Below, in pieces: positions 1-8,395 of a DNA stretch of 51,867 bases. Each line of letters begins with the position of its first letter. Position 1 is the stretch's first letter. The position numbers were made by a program, and so were the translations under genes. The stretch lies in assembly GCA_958428545.1 (NCBI GenBank), contig CAUAGM010000009.1, forward strand, positions 1-51,867, given 5' to 3'. Source of the stretch: an uncultured Arcanobacterium sp. Its GTDB lineage: Bacteria > Actinomycetota > Actinomycetes > Actinomycetales > Actinomycetaceae. The notes beneath the pieces are model-generated. The model was not told the origin of the DNA. It saw nothing but the letters and a program-made list of their open reading frames with translations, and did not search any database.

Positions 1-33
1 GTCCGGGGAACTTGATGTATCCAACCTTGACCT

Positions 34-609
34 CTAAGCCGCTAAATTCTTGTTTATCTCATTATTCACCTCGATTTTGTCATCAATTGTTTTAACGATA
101 GATACGATCCTATCTTGAATATGCTTCGCTGGAACTACAACACTCATACGCTTTAAGTCTGCAATTGTTACATGGCCAAGACCTGTTGTTTGCTTATTTG
201 TTGCTATCTGCGTGAAATGTGGTTTTAAATACTTAAGCAAATAAAACAAAAAGTCTTTTGAAACCATTGTTTCATTCGGTGTCACCTTAAAAATATGTTG
301 GTTTAACCATCCATCATCCATCGGGTATTTATAAACATCTATGGATGTTTGAGGGTTACCCGACCACGAAAAAAGTAGATCTCCTCGATGCAAACGTACC
401 TCATCACCATAATCGCCCTTGGAAAAGGAGGTGTTCGGTCCTATACCGTTATTAAGTTCTGCTATTTTGATAACAGGAACACCATCTGCCGAAAAATCAA
501 TTTTTTTGAATGCAAGGCCATTTTTCCAGATAGCCAAGTCAAACAGAGGTTTTCTGTTACCGGTTACAGAAGTTTTTATATTATAAAGAGAGGTTTCATC
601 ATATTTCAT
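34..609 (-). CDS. hsdS: Type I restriction-modification specificity subunit HsdS, half-length
   Basis: This is the DNA-recognition subunit of a type I restriction-modification complex. It holds one target-recognition domain followed by the conserved helical segment (VVVPAKHIQDRIVSIVKTID, then a KIEVNNEINKN helix), and a TAG stop follows NLAA. Family members usually have two such halves in about 400 residues; this one has about 191, so it is a half-subunit or a truncated/rearranged gene. I start it at the ATG at 609 (MKYDETSL), which overlaps the hsdM stop as ATGAAATATGA and suggests translational coupling; an ATG at 654 also exists. hsdR is not in the window and probably lies to the left. Confidence 0.8.
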   Translation of the reverse strand: MKYDETSLYNIKTSVTGNRKPLFDLAIWKNGLAFKKIDFSADGVPVIKIAELNNGIGPNTSFSKGDYGDEVRLHRGDLLFSWSGNPQTSIDVYKYPMDDGWLNQHIFKVTPNETMVSKDFLFYLLKYLKPHFTQIATNKQTTGLGHVTIADLKRMSVVVPAKHIQDRIVSIVKTIDDKIEVNNEINKNLAA

Positions 610-2107
610 ACCCAATTGCCCCCAACTTCTTACGAATCTCGTCTTCAAGCTCATGAGAGCGTTCGAACATGTCGGAAAGTTCTGATGTCAGTCTGGTCAT
701 TTTCTCATCAAACGGTTCACCATCATCTTCCTGCTCCTCAATGCCAACATAGCGTCCCGGCGTCAGAATGTAATCCTGCTTTGCAATATCCTGCAGGGTG
801 GCAACGGAGCAGAAGCCTTTCACGTCCTCAAGCGTGCCGTTCTGGAACGCTTCAAATGTGTCAGCCAGCTTCTGAATATCCTCCTCAGAGAAATCCCTGT
901 GCTTTCTATCGACCATGTGCCCCATCTTGCGGGCGTCAATAAAGAGCGTCTTACCTTTCTGCTTCTTACCCTTCGTGATGAACCACAACGTAACTGGGAT
1001 AGTCACGCTATAGAAAAGCTGTGTCGGCATAGCGATGATGCCTTCAATCAGATCGTCCTCGATGATCTTCTTGCGAATCTCTCCTTCGCCGCCAGTCTGC
1101 GTGGAAAGGGCTCCGTTCGCAAGAACTAGGCCGATTTTTCCGCTCGGTGCGAGATGATGGATCATGTGCTGAATCCATGCATAGTTAGCGTTGCCTGCAG
1201 GCGGGATACCATACTTCCAGCGAACATCCTCCAACAGCTTCTCTCGATTCCACGGATGATAGTTAAAAGGTGGATTTGCAAGGATAAAGTCCGCTTTCAA
1301 CACCGGGTGCAGGTCATTCGTAAAGGTATCTGCATGGTAGGGACCGAAGTCAGCATCTATACCGCGGATAGCCATGTTCATTTTTGCCATCTTCCAGGTG
1401 TCGGCGTTTGCCTCCTGCCCGTACACGGAGATTGCTCCCCGCTTGCTGGAATGAGCCTGGATGAATTTCGCACTCTGTACGAACATACCGCCAGAACCGC
1501 AACAGCAGTCATACACACGGCAGTTGTCAAAGGGTCGGAGGATGGAAACGAGCGTTTTAACCACGCTGGACGGCGTATAGAATTCACCGCCCCCGACGCC
1601 TTCTTTTTGCGCAAACTGTGCGATGCAGTATTCGTATGTACGACCGAGGAGATCTTCGCTCTCTTCTGCATTACTCATATCAATGTTGTTCGTGAAGATG
1701 TCTACAACATCGCCCAACACCCGCTTATCAAGGTCGGGGCTGGCGTAGTTCTTCGGAAGAACATTTTTCAGCGTCTTGTTCCTAGCTTCAACAGCTCTCA
1801 TAGCACTATCAATGACTGTGCCAATCTCCGGAGTATGAGCGGCAGCAGCAATGGTGCTCCACCTTGCTTCCTCCGGCACAAAGAAAACATTCTTCATCAT
1901 ATAGGCGTCGCGGTCATCCTCGAAGCCCTCGCCTTCATCTACAAGTTCCCGATACCTTTTATCAAAGGCTGCGGAAATGTAGCGCAAAAAGATAAGTCCG
2001 ATGATTACCTTTCTGTATTCCGCCGCCGGTATATGCCCCCACAGAACGCATGCTGCATCCCACAGTTGTTTTTCAAAGCCAATGTTGGCATTCGTTTTGT
2101 CAGCCAC
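599..2107 (-). CDS. hsdM: Type I restriction-modification DNA methyltransferase HsdM
   Basis: N6-adenine methyltransferase subunit, 502 residues, which modifies the host DNA and with HsdS and HsdR forms the restriction complex. It has the N-terminal HsdM helical domain, then GGGEFYTPSSVV (motif X region), YDCCCGSGGM (SAM-binding motif I) and the catalytic motif IV NPPF, followed by a C-terminal segment that contacts HsdS. The start is GTG at 2107, with GAAGGAAG upstream. It overlaps hsdS by 11 bases. The operon sits beside a degraded response-regulator fragment, which fits an acquired island. Confidence 0.93.
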   Translation of the reverse strand: MADKTNANIGFEKQLWDAACVLWGHIPAAEYRKVIIGLIFLRYISAAFDKRYRELVDEGEGFEDDRDAYMMKNVFFVPEEARWSTIAAAAHTPEIGTVIDSAMRAVEARNKTLKNVLPKNYASPDLDKRVLGDVVDIFTNNIDMSNAEESEDLLGRTYEYCIAQFAQKEGVGGGEFYTPSSVVKTLVSILRPFDNCRVYDCCCGSGGMFVQSAKFIQAHSSKRGAISVYGQEANADTWKMAKMNMAIRGIDADFGPYHADTFTNDLHPVLKADFILANPPFNYHPWNREKLLEDVRWKYGIPPAGNANYAWIQHMIHHLAPSGKIGLVLANGALSTQTGGEGEIRKKIIEDDLIEGIIAMPTQLFYSVTIPVTLWFITKGKKQKGKTLFIDARKMGHMVDRKHRDFSEEDIQKLADTFEAFQNGTLEDVKGFCSVATLQDIAKQDYILTPGRYVGIEEQEDDGEPFDEKMTRLTSELSDMFERSHELEDEIRKKLGAIGYEI

Positions 2108-2161
2108 CTAAATTAACTTCCTTCAGTAAATTGGATATACCTATCCGCATTATACTTTTAT

Positions 2162-2437
2162 ATGTCCCTATATGACGATCCAGTGATTCTCACAAGTCTT
2201 TCGCTGCTCCTCAACCAGAATGACGAACTGCACGTGGCTGCATGCGTAGCAAACGGAGCAGAAGCATTAGCTGCTCTTGCCAGCCAGCACATAGATGTGC
2301 CTCTTCTAGATGTCGATATGCCTATAACGCTTCTCACTACTCGCCACTACTTTAACTGCCCCGTCTGGGCTAACTGCAATGATAAGAATACGCAAAAGCA
2401 GGCAGCGCATTCGCGCGCAAAATTTTTCTACGTTTAG
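2162..2437 (+). pseudogene. Remnant of a NarL-type response regulator (receiver domain only)
   Basis: The first ~55 codons read like the receiver domain of a LuxR/NarL-family response regulator: DDPVILTSLSLLL, then DELHVAACVANGAEALAAL, then the phosphoacceptor region VPLLDVDMP. After this the reading frame no longer resembles a receiver (no alpha4-beta5 or conserved Lys) and stops after 91 residues, with no HTH domain. I read it as a degraded 5' fragment, not a working gene. It lies between hsdM and coaE, so the loss may date from insertion of the restriction-modification genes. No partner kinase is visible. Confidence 0.65.
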
Positions 2438-2448
2438 ACTTTCTGCAA

Positions 2449-3063
2449 TCAGGAATTTTCTTCCCAGTCTCCAATGCGCTTCCAAAGGCGATCTATCTGC
2501 CGTTCCAGATCACGGATATTTCCGTCGTTATGCACGATAATATCTGCCATCTTCTCCCGCTCAGAATCGTCTATCTGATGAGCAATACGAGCTTGAGCAT
2601 CCTCAATCGTCATCCCTCGATTTTGAGCAAGGCGATCAATACGAGCCTCTAAAGGAGCTTGCACAACCACCACCAAATCTGCATGGTGAATCATAGGAGA
2701 GTCCACTGAAATAACGGGAATATCGTGCACGAGAATGCCCGAAGGATCGTCACGCATAATTTTTTCGGCGCGATCGGCAGCTCTCGCCATAATATATGGG
2801 TGCGTGATAGCGTTGAGCTGTTCAAGCTGAGAAATATCTTCAAAGACACGCGAAGCAAGTTCGCATCTGTTGAGAGTGCCATCCGCATTAAGCACACTAT
2901 CCCCCCAACACTCAACTATTTCTTTGAAAGCAGGCTGATCTGGAGCTACCACGTCGCGCGCAATCTGATCGTAATCAATCACATAAGCGCCATGCTTTGA
3001 AAGCAGCTGCGCTACCACTGATTTTCCTGCGCCAATACCACCAGTGAGAACTATCTGATACAT
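2449..3063 (-). CDS. coaE: Dephospho-CoA kinase
   Basis: This enzyme catalyses the last step of coenzyme A synthesis, phosphorylating the 3'-OH of dephospho-CoA with ATP. The protein opens with the P-loop GGIGAGKS, followed by DYDQIARDVV, the HPYIMARA stretch and the lid region EARIDRLAQNRGMTIEDAQ typical of CoaE. Length about 204 residues, as usual. Tandem ATGs follow an AGGAGG; the one at 3063 has the best spacing (6 bases). In actinobacteria coaE normally follows polA and rpsA; here the sugar cassette at 3.2-9.5 kb separates it from rpsA. Confidence 0.93.
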   Translation of the reverse strand: MYQIVLTGGIGAGKSVVAQLLSKHGAYVIDYDQIARDVVAPDQPAFKEIVECWGDSVLNADGTLNRCELASRVFEDISQLEQLNAITHPYIMARAADRAEKIMRDDPSGILVHDIPVISVDSPMIHHADLVVVVQAPLEARIDRLAQNRGMTIEDAQARIAHQIDDSEREKMADIIVHNDGNIRDLERQIDRLWKRIGDWEENS

Positions 3064-3213
3064 CATGCACCTCCTTTTATATATCTTACTCACTCAAGAA
3101 GGGTCTGTGTGTGAGTATGAAAAAGTGCGGGAGAGTCTCTTGAAAAGAAACACCCCGCACTCTTTCAACATATTCACACAAAAGATTTTACAGCTGAAAA
3201 TAAGCAGTATAGA

Positions 3214-4317
3214 TTATCCGGTAATTTCACAAACTCGAACTTTTCGGTCTTCTTTAAGAGATAGCGTGCACGCATCTGCTGTTGCAATTGCTTCCATTGC
3301 TGCGCTCCCGTCGGAAAGTTTCGCAAATTCTTCCAGCACAGATCCACCCTGCATTAGAGTATGAAAATAATTCATTTCCTCTTCCACAATACCCTTGAGC
3401 CACAAAGGAGGCAGGAGGTCTGGCTTACCATACTGCACTGCCCCATCAGTGCTGGAGTTTCGATAAATCGCTGCGCGTTGATCGTCTTCCTCTTTATTCC
3501 TGTGCAGCAAGTATCGTTCTTCTCGATCTCCGATACGAACCGTCACACCAGTATCTTGCATATCAATCTTGATAGCGCCCTTATCACCTTGAATGAGCAC
3601 ATAATGCTCTGGCCAGCGAAAAGCTGAACCGTATTCAAGCGTTGCAAATGCGCCAGAGGGAAACTCAAGCTGAATGAGAAGCATATCGTCTTCGTCACCA
3701 AACCCCTCTCCACGATGGGCCACGTTGCCGCCAATCATCGTTGCCTGAGATGCAGGCCCAAGAATCGACTGTACGCAATCTAGCTCATGAATATGATGAT
3801 AGAGATGCCCTCCAGAAAGTTCACGAACTTTTTTCCATGAAACGCAGGGCTGCTTTTCTTCCCACCCGTTGCGAACAGCACGCACGAAAAGAACTTTTCC
3901 AAGCTTTCCTTCTGCGATAATTTTCTTCGCCAAGCGCACACCGTTCATAAAATTCATAACGTGCCCCGCCATGAAAAAAACCTCATGCTCACGGGCTGTA
4001 TCTACCATCAATGCGCAATCGCGATAACTCAACGCAATCGGCTTTTCACAAAAAATTGCTTTTCCAGCTTTCGCCGCCTCTACCACAGGAGAGACGTGTT
4101 CACCATTTGGTGACGCCACAATAATCGCATCAATATCGGGGCTGTTAATAAGCTCTTTTGCTGACGAAAAAACGTCCGCCCCGACCTCGCGAGCAGGCTT
4201 GTGGGCATTATGAGGATCATAAATACCTCGCACAGTGGCACCAGGAATTTTTTGAAGCGCTCGCGCCTCTTGCGCACCAAAATATCCAGATCCAACTATT
4301 CCATAATTAACATTCAC
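3214..4317 (-). CDS. Gfo/Idh/MocA-family NAD(P)-dependent oxidoreductase
   Basis: Probable sugar or cyclitol dehydrogenase, 367 residues. The N-terminal Rossmann fold shows GIVGSGYFG (dinucleotide-binding glycines), then IVASPNGEH and the family motif CEKPIAL; the C-terminal domain has the HIHELDCVQ stretch with the usual catalytic histidine region. GTG start at 4317 with GAAGG upstream. It is the last gene of a minus-strand cluster with a binding protein and two permeases, so it probably oxidises or epimerises the imported sugar. Other roles in this broad family (inositol, glucose-fructose, sialic-acid-like substrates) cannot be separated by eye. Confidence 0.88.
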   Translation of the reverse strand: MNVNYGIVGSGYFGAQEARALQKIPGATVRGIYDPHNAHKPAREVGADVFSSAKELINSPDIDAIIVASPNGEHVSPVVEAAKAGKAIFCEKPIALSYRDCALMVDTAREHEVFFMAGHVMNFMNGVRLAKKIIAEGKLGKVLFVRAVRNGWEEKQPCVSWKKVRELSGGHLYHHIHELDCVQSILGPASQATMIGGNVAHRGEGFGDEDDMLLIQLEFPSGAFATLEYGSAFRWPEHYVLIQGDKGAIKIDMQDTGVTVRIGDREERYLLHRNKEEDDQRAAIYRNSSTDGAVQYGKPDLLPPLWLKGIVEEEMNYFHTLMQGGSVLEEFAKLSDGSAAMEAIATADACTLSLKEDRKVRVCEITG

Positions 4318-4412
4318 TTTTGCCTTCTTTCGCGGCTATTCAACGAATAGCACTCAGATAAATAACACTTCTTTGTATCGTTAGATTGATAGCGTGAATC
4401 AGTACAGGGCTT

Positions 4413-5249
4413 TTATTTCACCGACCCTTCACTCAAACCGGCAGCAATATATTTTTGGATCAGCATAAAGACAATGACAGACGGAACCACTACGCACGTA
4501 GATGCCGCCATCAATGCACCCCAATCGAGCACTTCCGTGCCTTGCAAGGAATATAGCCCCACAGCTACCGGCATCATCTTTGAGGACCCCATAAAGAGCA
4601 ATGCATACAAAAATTCGTTAAACGCATTGATAAACGTATAGATTGTGGTGGCAACAATCCCAGGCAAAACAATCGGAGTGGCAATTCGAGCAAAAATATG
4701 AAATTTTCCTGCGCCATCAACAGCTGCCGCTTCTTCTATTTCACGAGGTACTGTCTGGTAAAAACCTACAAGCATCCATAGGGCATACGGAATCGAGAAA
4801 GAAAGATACACCAGCACCAAACCTGTATACGTATTAACGAGACCGATTTTCGCCAGCACCATCGAATATGGAACTGCAAGCAAAACTGGAGGAAACATAT
4901 ACGAGGTGATGAGAATTTTCGTGATCTTTCTTCCCACGCGAGGAAAGAATCGTACAATCCCGTATGCTCCAAAACACGAGATAATAATCGTGAGAACCGT
5001 GGTCAAGACTGAAACAATCACGCTGTTTTTAAGGTTCGTTATAAATCCCATATCGAACAGTACGTGCCGATAATTCTCCAGCGTAAAATGTTTCGGAATA
5101 AACGACGTCGGGCTTGAAGATAAATCCACACCATTTTTAAAACTCGATGCCACTATCCACACCAACGGAAAAATGAAGATAGCGCTCACGATAATCAGCG
5201 CACCATATATACAGCACGTGCCAAGCCGTCGCATCGATTGATACTTCAT
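4413..5249 (-). CDS. Sugar ABC transporter permease, MalG/UgpE type
   Basis: Inner-membrane permease of a carbohydrate ABC importer, 278 residues with about six hydrophobic segments. The cytoplasmic EAA loop that docks the ATPase is visible as EEAAAVDGAGKFHIFARIAT. Its ATG overlaps the stop of the upstream permease by one base (TAATG), so the two are translationally coupled. Substrate is unknown; the nearby dehydrogenase and esterase suggest a derivatised sugar. No ATPase gene is in the cluster. Confidence 0.9.
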   Translation of the reverse strand: MKYQSMRRLGTCCIYGALIIVSAIFIFPLVWIVASSFKNGVDLSSSPTSFIPKHFTLENYRHVLFDMGFITNLKNSVIVSVLTTVLTIIISCFGAYGIVRFFPRVGRKITKILITSYMFPPVLLAVPYSMVLAKIGLVNTYTGLVLVYLSFSIPYALWMLVGFYQTVPREIEEAAAVDGAGKFHIFARIATPIVLPGIVATTIYTFINAFNEFLYALLFMGSSKMMPVAVGLYSLQGTEVLDWGALMAASTCVVVPSVIVFMLIQKYIAAGLSEGSVK

Positions 5250-6190
5250 TATCTATCCTCCTTTTCCCATCGCCCGATAAACTTAAAGAGCAGCATGGCA
5301 ATCGCTATTAGGAAAATGAGAAGCATAATCGTGACGGCTGACGCCATTCCAAGCTGTTTAAGCCCCCAGCCTGTGCGATAAGCAAAAATAGGCAATGTAG
5401 TGGTGAGATCCCCTGGCCCGCCTCCCGTGATGAGGAATAGGAGATCGAAATTATTAAATACCCAGATCGTTCTGAGCACGACGAGCAGACCGATCACGGT
5501 ACGAATATGATGCAGCGTAATATGGTAGAAACGCTGGAAGGCGTTGGCGCCGTCCATAATGGCCGCTTCGATCTGATCGTGAGGAATCGTTTTCAACGCA
5601 GAGAGGATATTCACCATAAACAGCGGCGCGCCAAACCAAATGTTGATAAAAAGAACAACCCAGAAAGCTGTAGATGGATTAGCTAAAAGTGCAATCAATC
5701 CATCTGTGAGCCCCATATCGTTCAAAACATTCGGCAGGAATCCGTACACATCATTCAATATCCATTTCCACCCAAACCCGATAATGACCGCGGGGAAAGC
5801 CCAAGGAATAATCAAGAGAGTTCGAAAAAGGGTTGAAAATCTTTTGATTGAGTTAAGCATAAGCGCGCACGCAAACCCGAGCAGCAACTGCCCAATCAAC
5901 GAAAAGAACGTCCATTTAATCGATGTGGCGAAAGCCGCCCAAAATTCTGGATTATGGATAAGCTCCATAAAATTTTCTAAGAAAACTAAATCATAATCCG
6001 CTTTGATTAAATTTTTATTAGTAAATGAGTAATACACCGAAGATCCGAGCGGATAGAAGAGAAGCAGCACCACTACCAGAACTGAAGGAGCAACGAATAA
6101 AACTCCCGTCCAGTTAATAGAGCGAAACTTCTCTCCTACACCGCTTCGATTAACAGATGCACTCATTGTTTCATCTGTTTTTCTAACCAT
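5249..6190 (-). CDS. Sugar ABC transporter permease, MalF/UgpA type
   Basis: Second permease of the same importer, 313 residues. After a charged N-terminus come six predicted membrane segments (the first around FVAPSVLVVVLLLFYPLG) and the EAA loop EAAIMDGANAFQRFYHITL. The gene begins eight bases after the binding-protein stop and overlaps the next permease by one base, in the usual binding protein - F - G order. Confidence 0.9.
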   Translation of the reverse strand: MVRKTDETMSASVNRSGVGEKFRSINWTGVLFVAPSVLVVVLLLFYPLGSSVYYSFTNKNLIKADYDLVFLENFMELIHNPEFWAAFATSIKWTFFSLIGQLLLGFACALMLNSIKRFSTLFRTLLIIPWAFPAVIIGFGWKWILNDVYGFLPNVLNDMGLTDGLIALLANPSTAFWVVLFINIWFGAPLFMVNILSALKTIPHDQIEAAIMDGANAFQRFYHITLHHIRTVIGLLVVLRTIWVFNNFDLLFLITGGGPGDLTTTLPIFAYRTGWGLKQLGMASAVTIMLLIFLIAIAMLLFKFIGRWEKEDR

Positions 6191-6198
6191 TGCGATTC

Positions 6199-7545
6199 CT
6201 ACTTGAATGCCCCTGCCGACTTAAACAAATCATTAAGTTTTTTCTCAGCATCTTGAGCGGCTTTCTCCACCGGAGTTCCTTCAAGCACGATACTTTGGAA
6301 CATTTGCTCTACGACTCCTTGGCTAATGATGATGCCAGATTGAATCGTCGGGCCGCTTTCCATACCGATTGCCGTTCCGAGCGCAATGACCTCATTGAGC
6401 GCATCAAAAGTAGATCTAAACTTTTCAATATATGGATCGTTCAAGAAATCAGGATTTTCAGCAATATCTTTTAGCGCAGGCATCATTCCCACTGGCACAG
6501 AGTGCAGGAAACGGATGTAATCATCGGTCTGGTACAGAGTCTGCAAGAATGCTTTTGCCACTTCAGGGTGTTTCGAGTTTTTCCACACAACCATCGGCAA
6601 GTTTGACGTCTCTGCACCATATACCGGATCACTTTCGGTAAGGCGAGGCAACGGTACTGCAGCAATCTGATCTATCAGATCTGGAGTAGTTGATTCGACG
6701 CCAGAGATGTGGAAACCAGAATTGAAATCGAATGCAGTTTTCCCCTGATAGTACAAGGTTGCTTGATCGAGCACGTTAAAATTCACAGAACCTTCGGGAG
6801 AGGTTTTCTTGTACATATCTACCCAATAATTAATGCCGTCAATAGCAGCTTTGCTCGTAAGATTAGCTTTTCCATCTTCACCAATCATTCGTTCCCCTGC
6901 AGATTTCATATAGAAATTCAAGAAACGAGTGGCCATCATATCGTTAGTTCCCATAGGCACAGAAAGACCGTAGTCGCCGCCTGTTGTCAGCTTTTGGGCT
7001 GTTTCTTTTAGCTGATCCCACGTCTGGGGAATATCAGCACCTACTTTTTCAAGGAGATCTTTTCGATACCACATTAGCTGGGCATGAGTATAGAGAGGGA
7101 TAGAATAGTGAGCGCCGTCTTTTTCTCCCTCTTTTAATGCTGTCTCATAAAAACGATCTCGCCCGATTGTGTCGATCACGTCGTCAAGAGGAAGAACAGC
7201 ATCTGCATCAATCATTTCGGTGACGTGATTTGGCAGAGCACTGGAAATATCTGGCACATTTCCAGTGGATAATCCTGTTGTCCACTTTGTGTAGAATTCA
7301 CTCCAAGAAAACAGTTCGATATCGATATTCACTTTGGGGTGTTTTTCCATAAATTTGCGTGCCATCTCTTGCATATACTCAGCTCGTGGACCTTGAGTAT
7401 AGCTAGACCAAAAAACGATATTGCCTTCCAGCTCACCACCAGAAGCTTGCAGATCGTCTTCGCTTGAACCACTACAAGCACCCAGCATTGGCAGCACCAT
7501 CAAACTTGCGATACCAACAGATAATAATTTTTTTATGCGCATCAT
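6199..7545 (-). CDS. Extracellular sugar-binding lipoprotein (SBP family 1)
   Basis: Solute-binding protein of the ABC importer, about 447 residues. The N-terminus is a lipoprotein signal peptide: MRIKKLL, a hydrophobic stretch, lipobox LGAC with the lipidated Cys near residue 23, then a Ser/Asp-rich linker. The body has the family-1 carbohydrate-binding fold signature (GNIVFWSSYTQG, FMEKHPKVNIDI, HAQLMWYRKDLLEKVG). Two ATGs follow AAGGAG; 7542 has the better spacing. It is the first gene of the cluster, transcribed away from the GntR regulator across a 50-bp palindrome that probably controls it. Confidence 0.9.
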   Translation of the reverse strand: MMRIKKLLSVGIASLMVLPMLGACSGSSEDDLQASGGELEGNIVFWSSYTQGPRAEYMQEMARKFMEKHPKVNIDIELFSWSEFYTKWTTGLSTGNVPDISSALPNHVTEMIDADAVLPLDDVIDTIGRDRFYETALKEGEKDGAHYSIPLYTHAQLMWYRKDLLEKVGADIPQTWDQLKETAQKLTTGGDYGLSVPMGTNDMMATRFLNFYMKSAGERMIGEDGKANLTSKAAIDGINYWVDMYKKTSPEGSVNFNVLDQATLYYQGKTAFDFNSGFHISGVESTTPDLIDQIAAVPLPRLTESDPVYGAETSNLPMVVWKNSKHPEVAKAFLQTLYQTDDYIRFLHSVPVGMMPALKDIAENPDFLNDPYIEKFRSTFDALNEVIALGTAIGMESGPTIQSGIIISQGVVEQMFQSIVLEGTPVEKAAQDAEKKLNDLFKSAGAFK

Positions 7546-7561
7546 GAACTCCTTTGTCCCC

Positions 7562-7611
7562 TTAGCATATTCCTATGACGTCAGACGTCTAACGTCATAG
7601 GAATATGCTAA
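7562..7611. promoter_or_regulatory. 50-bp near-perfect palindrome with face-to-face promoters
   Basis: Arms at 7562-7581 and 7592-7611 are exact 20-base inverted repeats. The centre (7583-7590, AGACGTCT) is itself a palindrome, leaving one mismatched pair (7582/7591). ACGT occurs three times near the centre. On each strand a TATGCT (-10-like) lies 17 bases after TCAGAC or TTAGAC (-35-like), so the element could hold two convergently overlapping promoters: one for the binding-protein operon (minus) and one for the GntR gene (plus). It is the obvious operator for the adjacent GntR regulator. Confidence 0.75.
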
Positions 7612-7655
7612 CCTGTGATGTATTACATGTCAATGATCTGCAGCAAGGAATATCC

Positions 7656-8393
7656 GTGGCATCGAACAAAAATAAAACTCATGTTCGCCCTACCGATAGT
7701 TGGGTTGTCGCCGCTATAAAAGATCTCATTTTGGATCGAGGTCTACAAAGCGGAGATATGCTCCCCTCAGAGGCAGAGCTCACGGAGATACTCGAAATTT
7801 CTCGCTCCTCTGTTCGAGAAGCTATCAAAGTTCTATCCACTCTCGATATTGTTGAAGTTCGGCATGGAACAGGCACCTACGTGAGCAATATGTCTTTGCA
7901 GCCGATGGTGCAATCCCTGATCTTTCGAGGCGCACTCACTCCCTCTGGCGGACTCATGGCATTCGGAGATATTGTGGAAATTCGCGAAAAACTCGATATT
8001 GCTTATGCACAAGAAGTAGTGAAAAAGATGGCTCACAGCCCTCAAACAGAACTTCACGCTCTCGTCGATCGCATGGAAAAAATGGCAAATGGCGGAGATA
8101 TGTGCTTAGAAGCAGATAGAGAATTTCATAAACTTATCGCCAAAAAAGCTAATAACCTTTTTCTCTTGCAGCTCGTCGATGCATTCTGGGATGTGGAAGC
8201 CGTGGTATTTCCAAAGTTAGGTGCACTCGGGAAAGAAGAGGCACTAGCCAATGCGCATATGCATCGAGATCTGCTAGAAGCAGCAGAAACAGGAAATACT
8301 GCCCGCTATAAAAAACTCGTGAGCGAGCATTACAAACCGCTTAAGAGACTCCTCCCCCACCCAAACTATTTTCCAGACGAAAATAATAAATAG
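7656..8393 (+). CDS. GntR-family transcriptional regulator, FadR/FCD subfamily
   Basis: Ligand-responsive DNA-binding regulator. The winged helix is evident in the first third (LPSEAELTEILEISRSSVRE, then VRHGTGTYV), followed by an alpha-helical FCD effector domain (REKLDIAYAQEVV, DREFHKLIAKKANN). I start it at GTG 7656, preceded by AAGGA at a good distance, giving 245 residues; the longer reading from ATG 7605 would begin inside the palindrome and adds residues unlike the family. It diverges from the sugar ABC operon and most likely represses it in the absence of substrate. Confidence 0.88.
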   Translation: MASNKNKTHVRPTDSWVVAAIKDLILDRGLQSGDMLPSEAELTEILEISRSSVREAIKVLSTLDIVEVRHGTGTYVSNMSLQPMVQSLIFRGALTPSGGLMAFGDIVEIREKLDIAYAQEVVKKMAHSPQTELHALVDRMEKMANGGDMCLEADREFHKLIAKKANNLFLLQLVDAFWDVEAVVFPKLGALGKEEALANAHMHRDLLEAAETGNTARYKKLVSEHYKPLKRLLPHPNYFPDENNK

Positions 8394-8395
8394 CG

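Noticed and set aside
1154..2116. 320-codon open frame on the plus strand
   Set aside because: Wholly antisense to hsdM, whose methyltransferase motifs are clear; no family features in the plus-strand product.
7605..7655. Upstream ATG at 7605 as the GntR start
   Set aside because: It lies inside the palindrome and -10-like sequence and adds 17 residues unlike the family; GTG 7656 has AAGGA at proper spacing.
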